DNA of 8,099 bases, taken from assembly GCA_021795795.1 (NCBI GenBank), contig JAJYPA010000361.1, positions 1 through 8,099 on the forward strand, read 5' to 3'. The stretch is from Pseudomonadota bacterium (GTDB lineage: Bacteria > Pseudomonadota > Gammaproteobacteria > Halothiobacillales > Halothiobacillaceae). The notes under the pieces were generated by a model, which saw only the letters and a program-made list of their open reading frames with translations, made no database searches and was not told the origin of the DNA. Every line of letters starts with the position of its first letter. Within the stretch, counting starts at the first letter, position 1. Of this stretch, positions 1 to 6,993 are shown piece by piece. The position numbers were made by a program, and so were the translations under genes.

Positions 1-829
1 GTGTATACATGTACTGGACTTCTGGGGTCACCGTAAAGTGCTTGCCACTATAGGTATAATACAGACCATATAGGTCACTATTGTCATAGACCAGAGAACT
101 ATCGACATATCCATTCTTGGAAAAAGCTAAGGAAGACAGATCTGAAACTGTTCCAGTATGCCCTGTATTTCCCGCGGCATAAAGAGAAACTGCATTTTCA
201 CGGTCAATCGTATAGGTCAGCAGCCCAGAAATCACATTGTAGCGGTTTGAAAAATATCCATCATTCCAGGATAAAGAAGCGGATAATGGACCTGCCGAGT
301 AGTTCACCTGAATACCACGACTGTAGGAGGGTTCAATGGTCCAGGGGAATCCACCTTCGATATTCATTCTGTTGAAATCCAAAGTCCCTGTATAACCCAG
401 AAGAGTTGGAAGCTGGCCGAGACTTACCGAAAAGCTGCTGTCAGGCACAATTGATACGTAGCCTTCAGGCAGAGCAGTAAAGTCATTAATGGTATTGGAT
501 GCTGACGAGAAGGGTTGACCAAGATTTGGAAAATTGTATGCACCAGCAATAAGATTAAATTGAATTAACCCACTGGACTTATTGATCATCACCAATCCAT
601 TGGTGATGGCCGCACCAAAATTCTTACTATTCAAGCCAGCACCAGGAATGGAAGGATTGGTTTGCGCGACTCCCATGGCGGAGGCGACACCCTGGACATT
701 TAATTCGCTCAGTTGACCAGCGTTGAATTTGAGCGGAGGTGGAATGGAAAAACCATCGGCATTAGCCAAACAAGAAATGGCTGATAACATACCACCCGTA
801 ATTAAAGCTGATGTTTTTGAAAAATACGT
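1..829 (-). CDS. Outer-membrane beta-barrel protein, porin-like (5' part; continues past the left edge)
   Basis: This frame is open from position 829 to the left edge, giving 276 residues with no stop. Residues 1-24 look like a classical signal peptide: a lysine at 5, a hydrophobic stretch around 7-22, and an ANA|DG cleavage site after residue 24. The mature part has no other hydrophobic helix. It is rich in Gly, Ser, Asn, Tyr and alternating aromatic residues, as in transmembrane beta-strands; examples are LPTLLGY at 140-146, SRGIQVNYSAGPLSASLSWNDGY split across 170-192, and GLYYTYSGKHFTVTPEVQYMY near 255-275. The style resembles the BBP2/OmpL-like putative beta-barrel porin family, from memory only. 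The likely role is outer-membrane passage of small solutes; the substrate is unknown. The frame has no ATG or GTG that would include the signal peptide. An ACG codon at 829-827, six bases after AGGAGA, is taken as the start, and an in-frame stop lies further upstream. An ATG at 790 would cut away half the signal peptide. Its location 75 bp after the permease suggests cotranscription or a related uptake role. Confidence 0.75.
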
Positions 830-835
830 GTTAGT

Positions 836-841
836 TCTCCT
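836..841 (-). promoter_or_regulatory. Ribosome binding site AGGAGA for the barrel gene
   Basis: On the minus strand AGGAGA is followed by a six-base spacer (ACTAAC) and then ACG. The strength and spacing are what one expects directly before a start codon, and a plausible signal peptide begins right after it. This site is the main argument for placing the start at the ACG codon instead of the internal ATG at 790, which has no comparable site. Confidence 0.65.
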
Positions 842-904
842 AATAATAAAGTTTTTAACACACCGCTGCTTTACATCTTATACTTAATATATCCATCCGT
901 TACC

Positions 905-2563
905 TCAAGAACACTTCACCGGAACATCCTTTATGCTTCCGACTACTTTACACATATCGTGACACTTTTTATCTAATGAACAGCATAAAGAACAGATGGG
1001 GCCATCATGGAATGGACAGCAGGCCATATCTTCTTTTTCATACTCAAAACCACAGGTCGAACAGTTAAGCACATCGTGGTGAGTACCTGCGTGATAATGC
1101 GGGTCTCTGGCAATGTAATATTTCCCTTTGGTGAGAATCGCAATAATAGGAGAAAGACTAAAAGCGAGGAAAAGTGCAATAAAGGCACTGAACGATTCTC
1201 CCCAGGATCCAAACGCCCCAAAAAATGCAGCTACAGAAACAATGGAAGCGATCACCATCGCTCCGAAGCCTACCGGATTGAAGTTGTAGAGATGCGCTCT
1301 TTTGAATTCAATATAAGATGGACTCAACTTCAGCAGTGGTTTGTTGATGACCAGATCAGCCACAATCGCACCAATCCAGGCTACAGCTACATTCGAGTAA
1401 AATCCAAGGATTGTGCCCAGAACAGAGAACATATTGCCCTCCATCAGCGCAAGAGCAATACCTACATTCAGGAAGATATAAATGACACGTCCAGGATGAC
1501 GGTGCGTCAAGCGTGAAAAGAAATTCGACCAGGAAAGCGATCCGGAATAGGCATTCGTCACATTGATTTTGATTTGTGACATGAAAATAAATATGGCGGC
1601 CAGAATCAACGCAACAGCCGGGAAAGCATAGCCAAATCCCGCAATATACATATGAATGGGCTCATTGGCATTCGCCAGTGGCGTACCATGGGTTGCGGCA
1701 ACCGAAGAAAGAAAGGAACCCATGAGCTGCTTGGTTGCCCCCAGAACCACCCAACCTGGACCAGCAGCCAGGACGGCAAACCACCACTTCCATTTTTTCA
1801 CCGGATTAATCTTAGGCATAAAGCGTAAATAATCAGCCTGCTCGCCAATCTGAGCGATCAATGAAAGTGCGATTCCGGCAGCACTCCCCCATAGCAGTGG
1901 ATTAAATCCTGCACCGCTGGGGGACTTGCCTGCAAATTGTACCCAAGAAGCGACGGTTTGGGGGTCCTTGATCAGAATGGCAGCAATAGGGATAACAAAC
2001 AGCCCGATCCAAATAGGGTTCGTCCATTTCTGGACCACTGAGAGCGCCGTCATTCCAAACAACACCAAAGGGATAATGATCAGAGAGGAGATGATGTAGG
2101 AGAGGGCTATGGGGGTGCCTAAAAAGAGGGTAAACGCCTGAGACATCACCGAACCTTCGAGGGCAAAAAATATAAACGTAAATGAAGCATAAATAACCGA
2201 GGTGATGGTCGAGCCCAAATACCCAAAACCGGCACCTCGGGTCAGCAGATCGACATCCACATTATATTTGGATGAATAATATGCAATGGGTATTCCCGTA
2301 AGAAAAATAATCAGTGCGGCGGTTAAAATTCCCCATAAGGCATTGGTAAATCCATACTGAATGGCCAAAGAACCGCCGATAGCGAGATCAGCCATATAGG
2401 CAATACTACCCAAGGCAGCCATCGCCACACCATACTCCGACCATTTACGAAATCTGGATGGTGCATAGCGCAGCGAATAATCTTCAAGAACAGGATTGTT
2501 GACCAATCCTCCAAAAATGCGTTTTGTCCGTGTTTCAGGACCTTTGCTTACACTTGTTGCCAT
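905..2563 (-). CDS. NCS1-family permease (nucleobase/cation symporter type) with cysteine-rich C-terminal tail
   Basis: A 552-residue inner-membrane transporter with about 12 hydrophobic segments between residues 46 and 478. The N-terminal block (NNPVLEDYSLRYAPSRF, 22-38) followed by a first helix rich in Ala, Gly and Ser, and the internal GEQADYLRFMP motif at 240-250, fit NCS1 transporters (cytosine, purine, allantoin and hydantoin permeases), which couple uptake to a cation gradient. The start is ATG at 2563, preceded by AAGGAG with six-base spacing. The transport core ends near residue 480. A soluble tail of about 70 residues follows, with ten cysteines at 501-551; the first 500 residues contain no cysteine. 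Downstream of the regulator and urea-type catabolic genes on the same strand, the likely cargo is urea, guanidine or a related amide or ureide, but substrate cannot be read from sequence. Family assignment is firm; the substrate is inference. Confidence 0.9.
   Translation of the reverse strand: MATSVSKGPETRTKRIFGGLVNNPVLEDYSLRYAPSRFRKWSEYGVAMAALGSIAYMADLAIGGSLAIQYGFTNALWGILTAALIIFLTGIPIAYYSSKYNVDVDLLTRGAGFGYLGSTITSVIYASFTFIFFALEGSVMSQAFTLFLGTPIALSYIISSLIIIPLVLFGMTALSVVQKWTNPIWIGLFVIPIAAILIKDPQTVASWVQFAGKSPSGAGFNPLLWGSAAGIALSLIAQIGEQADYLRFMPKINPVKKWKWWFAVLAAGPGWVVLGATKQLMGSFLSSVAATHGTPLANANEPIHMYIAGFGYAFPAVALILAAIFIFMSQIKINVTNAYSGSLSWSNFFSRLTHRHPGRVIYIFLNVGIALALMEGNMFSVLGTILGFYSNVAVAWIGAIVADLVINKPLLKLSPSYIEFKRAHLYNFNPVGFGAMVIASIVSVAAFFGAFGSWGESFSAFIALFLAFSLSPIIAILTKGKYYIARDPHYHAGTHHDVLNCSTCGFEYEKEDMACCPFHDGPICSLCCSLDKKCHDMCKVVGSIKDVPVKCS
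911..1063 (-). other. Cysteine-rich tail of the NCS1 permease, probable metal-binding module
   Basis: Codons 501-551 of the permease hold ten cysteines in the arrangement CxxC-x10-CC-x7-CxxCC-x5-CxxxC-x12-C, with histidines at 490, 491, 495, 496, 520 and 535. Paired CxxC motifs of this kind usually bind zinc or an iron-sulfur cluster. From memory, similar Cys-rich segments (CSLCCSLD-like) occur between the transporter and kinase parts of some NCS1-histidine kinase hybrid proteins. Here no kinase follows; the protein ends shortly after the last cysteine. Function is unknown: candidates are metal or redox sensing, or docking of a partner protein. Confidence 0.6.
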
Positions 2564-2678
2564 TTTGCTCTCCTTAATCTGATTAAAACTGATATTTATT
2601 TGTCTATATAGAGCTAACCGACATTTCCTTAATGATGAATTAAAATATATTAGTACTATTTTTTAAATACGCACCTGT
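2564..2678 (-). promoter_or_regulatory. AT-rich intergenic region before the permease, probable promoter/operator
   Basis: This 115-bp gap between the regulator stop and the permease ATG is strongly AT-rich and has no GC-rich terminator hairpin. It contains two short perfect palindromes: TCTATATAGA at 2603-2612 and TAGTACTA at 2651-2658; the latter has imperfect AT symmetry for several bases on each side. GntR proteins bind such dyads as dimers, so either could be an operator for the regulator encoded immediately upstream. A weak promoter can be drawn (TTAAGG, 16 bases, TATATA overlapping the first palindrome), but the match to sigma-70 consensus is poor. The operator assignment is inference. 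Confidence 0.35.
2570..2575 (-). promoter_or_regulatory. Ribosome binding site AAGGAG for the NCS1 permease
   Basis: AAGGAG lies six bases (AGCAAA) before the ATG at 2563 and fixes the permease start. Such a strong independent site, in contrast to the overlapping starts of the carboxylase and regulator, indicates that the permease is translated on its own rather than by coupling. Confidence 0.75.
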
Positions 2679-3383
2679 TTAATACGCCATGTTTTTTTCT
2701 AGCCTTGCCTCATACAGCATGCTCAACGTAATTTTACGCACTTCTAATCGGCTCGCTTCTATGTGTGATCTTAATAGTCGTTGCGCTTCACTGATTCGGC
2801 CCCGCTGAATTTGCTCCAGGATCGCCGCATGTTCTTGGTAGGTGGCGTTTACTCTCTGAGATTTCGTAAAATCCAGGCGGCGAATAATCCGCAAACGATC
2901 CATCACGTCCTGATGAATGCGTGACATCTCTGCGTTTCCACCGGTTTCGACCAAGCCCGCATGAAATTGTTCATCCTGCAGCCAGATGGCTTTGGCATCA
3001 CTTTCACGTTCATCGGGTAAACAACACCAAGTAGTCATGAGCATTGTTATGCTGGAGATATTTTCTTTGCGTACCAAGCGTTGCAGCGAAGACTCTTCTA
3101 AAAGAATTCGTATTTCATACAGTTGATCAAATTTATCAAAATCGAGCGGGCGTACTTGCCAGCCCACTCTGGGCATGACCCGCACATAACCTTCCCGTTG
3201 CAGCCGGAACAGTGCTTCACGAACCGGTGTGCGGCTCACTTCCATCCGCGCGGCAATTTCGTTTTCACTAAAATAATCGCCCGGTAACAGGTAAAAATTA
3301 AAAAGCTCTTCTTTTAATCGCAGATAGGTTTCATCCGCGCGATTAGCAGCGACATCTAACGGTATGGGAGTTTTTTTATTCAT
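2679..3383 (-). CDS. GntR-family transcription regulator, FCD subfamily
   Basis: A 234-residue cytoplasmic DNA-binding protein of usual length for FCD regulators. Residues about 15-80 form the winged helix-turn-helix: NEIAARMEVSRTPVREAL at 41-58 is the family hallmark, followed by the wing (REGYVRVMPRVGWQV, 63-77). Residues about 85-215 form the all-helical FCD ligand-binding domain. Asp137, His141, His185 and His207 occupy the spots where this domain usually binds a metal ion and a small acid ligand. The ATG at 3383 lies inside the end of the carboxylase gene with an 8-base overlap (ATGAATAA), so translation is probably coupled. A run of seven A residues follows the second codon. Being in the operon of a urea-type pathway, it most likely responds to a pathway substrate or intermediate and may control its own operon and the permease; the ligand is unknown. 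Confidence 0.93.
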   Translation of the reverse strand: MNKKTPIPLDVAANRADETYLRLKEELFNFYLLPGDYFSENEIAARMEVSRTPVREALFRLQREGYVRVMPRVGWQVRPLDFDKFDQLYEIRILLEESSLQRLVRKENISSITMLMTTWCCLPDERESDAKAIWLQDEQFHAGLVETGGNAEMSRIHQDVMDRLRIIRRLDFTKSQRVNATYQEHAAILEQIQRGRISEAQRLLRSHIEASRLEVRKITLSMLYEARLEKNMAY

Positions 3384-6300
3384 TGGCTACTTGCTCTCGG
3401 GTATCCAGAATGAGCAATGGCACGCCATATCTCACGAGCTCCCCAGTTTTACAACAGTGTGCGCTGACCACTCCGGAACACGGTGCAAGTATGGTGAACT
3501 CCATTTTCATGGCCTCAAGAATAACCAGAGGTTCTCCGCTTTTCACCGAAGCACCAGGTTCTACCAGATATTTCCAAACGCTACTGGTCATATCGGCCGG
3601 CACCGGGATTTCAAATTCATCCAGCTCCCGGGTTTGGTCTTGCGATGCCCCAGTCACATCTTCCATTTGGAGGTCCTGTTCTGACCACAGGGTCACCTCT
3701 GCCGCAAACGCCTCATCCTGCCGGGACTGAAAGTGGGCAATCTCTGATGCATTTTCTTCCAGAAACTGCTCATAAGCACCCAGATCAAAAACGGTCTCTT
3801 CAATGTTTATCTGGTAAGTACCGTAACGGAATGCCTCTCTATGCTGAATGAGTTCGTCTTCAGTAACCGGATAGAAGCGCACCTGATCAAAAAACCGGAG
3901 TAGCCATGGCTTGCCCTGGGCAAATTGTGGGTTGCGCAAATAAGTATTCCAGATGGGCAAGGTGCGGCCCACCAGTTGATACCCACCTGGAGAGTCCATG
4001 CCATAAATGCACATGTACACGCCGCCTATTCCCACCGTACCTTCCGCCGTAAATGTGCGTGCCGGATTATATTTGGAAGTGCGCAAACGGTGGCGCGGAT
4101 CAATAGGTACAGCGCAGGGTGCGCCGAGGTAAACGTCCCCCAGACCCAGTACCAGATACGAGGCGTCGTAGATGGTATCCACCACGTCTTGCACCGAATC
4201 CAGCCCGTTCATGCGGCGAATGAATTCCACATTATTGGGCAACCAAGGTGCGGTATCGCGTACGGATTGACGATAACGACTGACCGCCTCCAGGGTCGCA
4301 CTATCTTCAAAAGCCAATGGCAGATGCACGATGCGGCCCGGTACCTGCATACTCTGAATGGATGGCAGGCGATTTTCGGTTTCCTGCAAAACGGCAATCA
4401 ACTGTGCCTGAGGGATGACCTGACTGTCATAGCGGATTTGCAGCGAACGTACGCCCGGTGAAAGCTCCTCAATCCCGGGTTCGTTGCGAGCGTTCAGCGC
4501 CTCCATCAAGGCATGCACCCGAAAGCGCAGACGCAAATCCAGCACGTTATCGCCATACTCAAGCAATACATAATGATCACCGGCCTGGCGATAAACGATG
4601 GTCGGGGATTCTGGCTGTGCCTGATGGCGGCCCAGTATCGCCTCACCAGACGTACAAGCCGGCGGGTTTAGCAGAGAAAATTCTGCTGGAGAAGCCATAG
4701 TCTGAATGGCATTTTCCTGAAGCTGTTCCAGCCGCAGGGCCGTGTCAAAATCCAGGGGAACAAAACGGATGCGATCACCGGGTTTGAGTTGACCCACTTT
4801 CCACAGCTCAGCCTTGGCAATGGTAGCGGGACAAACAAAACCACCTAAACTTGGCCCGTCCTTCCCCAAAATCACCGGCATATCACCGGTAAAATTGATG
4901 GCGCCAATCGCATATTCCGTATCATGAATATTGGAAGGATGCAGTCCAGCCTCCCCACCGTCAGACCGGGCCCATGTTGGGCGCGGTCCGATCAAGCGAA
5001 TGCCGAGACGATTGGAGTTGTAATGCACTTCCCAGTCGGTTGCAAAAAATTGCTGGATGAATTCCGGCTGAAAAAAATCCGGTGCACCATGCGGACCATA
5101 CAGTACCCCAATAGTCCAGTGGTCTGTGAAGCTGGGGATCAATTCTGCCGGAATCGAAGCTGTAGGTGCAGTGACTGTCGATACGCCGAGGGGAAGTAGA
5201 TCACCACTGCGGACAGGTCTTCCACCATGTCCGCCAAACTGGCCCAAGGCAAAGGTGCTCCGACTGCCGAGATAGGCAGGAACATCAAACCCACCTGCCA
5301 CCGCCAGATAAGCTCGACAACCCGCCGTCATGCGCCCCATATCCAGAATTTGTCCGGCGCGTACGGCAGTGCTCTGCCAGGATTTTATGGCCTGACCGTC
5401 CAAGGTGGCGTTCAGATCCGCACCCGTCAAAGCGATGTGCGTATCTTCCTGAAAACGGATTTTTGCCCCTACCAGCGTGCATTCCATTCCAGCGGCATCC
5501 GCCGGATTGCCTACCAGACGATTGGCCAACGCGAAGGCGTAATCATCCATCGGGCCTGAGGGGGGTACCCCAATATGCCAGTACCCGACCCGGCCCGGAA
5601 TATCCTGAATGGTACTGTAAGTACCTCCGTCTAGTATTTCCGCCACCCGAGGATGAAAAGTAAAGGTACTCAGCGCGGTGGTCGATAATTGCGCGTTGAC
5701 CAACAAGGGCGCCCGCGATATTTGGCGCAAATAATCCAGATTGCTGACAATGCCGGCGATCCGCGTTCGTGTCAGGGCATTTTGCAACTTGGCTACGGCC
5801 TGTTGCCGGTCCTGTCCATGCACAATGATTTTGGCAATCATCGGATCATAGAAACTGGAAATTTCGGAACCGCTTTCTACATAGCTATCTACTCGGATAT
5901 CTTCCGGGAAAACCACTTCGGTTAATGTGCCGGGAGACGGCTGAAAATCCTTGAGGGGATCTTCCGCATAAAGGCGGGCTTCAATGGCTACCCCCTGGGT
6001 CTCGGGACGGTGATCCAATACCGGCGGATGCCCTGCGGCTGTCTGTAGCATCCATTCGATCAAGTCTATCCCGGTCACCATTTCGGTAATGGGATGTTCC
6101 ACTTGTAAGCGGGTATTCACCTCCAGAAAGTAGAACGCATCCCGATCCGCTTCGTACATAAACTCCACGGTACCCGCACTGCGGTAGGCGACGCTTTGTC
6201 CTAAACGCTCGGTTGCGGCAAACAGGGCCGCACGCGTTGCAGCAGGTAGGTCTGGTGCAGGCGTTTCTTCCATGACTTTCTGATTGCGACGTTGCAAAGA

Positions 6301-6993
6301 ACAATCGCGATCTCCCAAAGCCAATACTTTGCCCAGTCCATCACCAAAAATCTGGACTTCTACATGGCGTGCCTGCGATACAAATCGCTCTAAAAACACC
6401 CCGGAATTGGCGAAGAAATTTTGTCCCAGTCGCTGCACAGATTCAAAAGCCTGGCGCAGTGACGCTTCATCGGCACAACGGGTCAGGCCAATCCCCCCGC
6501 CTCCGGCGGTACTTTTCAGCATGACCGGATAGGTAATGCGTTCTGCTTTCTGGCAGGCCTGTTCAATATCGCGCAGCAACTCCGTGCCTGGTGCCAGAGG
6601 CACACCCGCCTTGATGGCGATTTCGCGGGCGGTATGCTTAAGGCCAAACTCACGAATCTGCGGCGGTGTTGGTCCCACAAATGCGATGCCCGCCTGTTCA
6701 CAGCTTTCGGCAAACGCCGCATTTTCACTCAGGAATCCGTAGCCGGGAATAATCGCTTCCGCACCTGTATGTAACGCAATATTCAGAATTCGATCGGCCT
6801 GGAGATAGCTTTCTGCGGGCGTATTACCTCCCAGACCCACAGCGATATCCGCGTCCAGCACATGGCGGGCGTGTCGGTCGGCATCGGAATACACCGCAAC
6901 ACTGGCAATACCCAGTTTACGCAGGGTTCGTTGTATGCGTACTGCAATCTCGCCCCGGTTGGCAATCAGCACCTTTCGAAACATGTCAGCCAT
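3376..6993 (-). CDS. Urea carboxylase-type biotin-dependent carboxylase (urea or guanidine carboxylase)
   Basis: A complete protein of 1205 residues, the normal size for a stand-alone bacterial urea carboxylase, numbered here from the ATG at 6993. Residues 6-450 are biotin carboxylase: KVLIANRGEIAVR at 7-19, glycine-rich ATP loop AGGGGIG at 163-169, Lys239, Glu291, Asn293, Arg295 and Arg340 in the positions of the E. coli AccC active-site residues. Residues about 455-760 are the AHS2/KipA-like and about 795-1010 the AHS1/KipI-like carboxyltransferase halves, with SKYNPART at 973-980 and IYGMDSPGGYQLVGRT at 996-1011. The biotin carrier domain (about 1125-1200) has EAMKM with biotinyl Lys1163. 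It converts urea, bicarbonate and ATP to allophanate, the substrate of the adjacent hydrolase. Some family members carboxylate guanidine instead, and sequence alone does not settle this. The start is uncertain: TTG at 6999, ATG at 6993 and ATG at 6984 are all in frame; homologues often begin just before KVLIANRG, favouring either ATG. All starts overlap or abut the upstream stop. Confidence 0.95.
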   Translation of the reverse strand: MADMFRKVLIANRGEIAVRIQRTLRKLGIASVAVYSDADRHARHVLDADIAVGLGGNTPAESYLQADRILNIALHTGAEAIIPGYGFLSENAAFAESCEQAGIAFVGPTPPQIREFGLKHTAREIAIKAGVPLAPGTELLRDIEQACQKAERITYPVMLKSTAGGGGIGLTRCADEASLRQAFESVQRLGQNFFANSGVFLERFVSQARHVEVQIFGDGLGKVLALGDRDCSLQRRNQKVMEETPAPDLPAATRAALFAATERLGQSVAYRSAGTVEFMYEADRDAFYFLEVNTRLQVEHPITEMVTGIDLIEWMLQTAAGHPPVLDHRPETQGVAIEARLYAEDPLKDFQPSPGTLTEVVFPEDIRVDSYVESGSEISSFYDPMIAKIIVHGQDRQQAVAKLQNALTRTRIAGIVSNLDYLRQISRAPLLVNAQLSTTALSTFTFHPRVAEILDGGTYSTIQDIPGRVGYWHIGVPPSGPMDDYAFALANRLVGNPADAAGMECTLVGAKIRFQEDTHIALTGADLNATLDGQAIKSWQSTAVRAGQILDMGRMTAGCRAYLAVAGGFDVPAYLGSRSTFALGQFGGHGGRPVRSGDLLPLGVSTVTAPTASIPAELIPSFTDHWTIGVLYGPHGAPDFFQPEFIQQFFATDWEVHYNSNRLGIRLIGPRPTWARSDGGEAGLHPSNIHDTEYAIGAINFTGDMPVILGKDGPSLGGFVCPATIAKAELWKVGQLKPGDRIRFVPLDFDTALRLEQLQENAIQTMASPAEFSLLNPPACTSGEAILGRHQAQPESPTIVYRQAGDHYVLLEYGDNVLDLRLRFRVHALMEALNARNEPGIEELSPGVRSLQIRYDSQVIPQAQLIAVLQETENRLPSIQSMQVPGRIVHLPLAFEDSATLEAVSRYRQSVRDTAPWLPNNVEFIRRMNGLDSVQDVVDTIYDASYLVLGLGDVYLGAPCAVPIDPRHRLRTSKYNPARTFTAEGTVGIGGVYMCIYGMDSPGGYQLVGRTLPIWNTYLRNPQFAQGKPWLLRFFDQVRFYPVTEDELIQHREAFRYGTYQINIEETVFDLGAYEQFLEENASEIAHFQSRQDEAFAAEVTLWSEQDLQMEDVTGASQDQTRELDEFEIPVPADMTSSVWKYLVEPGASVKSGEPLVILEAMKMEFTILAPCSGVVSAHCCKTGELVRYGVPLLILDTREQVANE

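Noticed and set aside
788..790. ATG as an alternative start of the barrel protein
   Set aside because: It would begin in the middle of the hydrophobic core of the signal peptide, leaving about 11 residues and no positive charge, and it lacks a good ribosome binding site.
830..904. Possible transcription terminator between permease and barrel gene
   Set aside because: No GC-rich stem followed by a T-run is visible on the minus strand. A TATAAG element near 870 could be a -10, but no properly spaced -35 was found, so neither terminator nor promoter is claimed.
1007..1516. Long open frame on the plus strand opposite the permease
   Set aside because: It lies wholly antisense to a well-recognised transporter, its product is basic and low in recognisable motifs, and it has no supporting ribosome binding site context; it is a shadow.
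2564..2678. Guanidine-sensing riboswitch before the permease
   Set aside because: The gap is short and AT-rich, and I see none of the conserved G- and C-containing ykkC-type motifs; any such element would more likely precede the whole operon outside the window.
3371..3377. Run of seven A residues at the start of the regulator gene as a programmed frameshift site
   Set aside because: Both the carboxylase end and the regulator frame are intact and make sense without slippage, and no downstream stimulating structure is evident.
3925..4461. Plus-strand open frame of 178 codons opposite the carboxylase
   Set aside because: It is antisense to the conserved carboxyltransferase region, and its His- and Cys-rich translation matches no family known to me.
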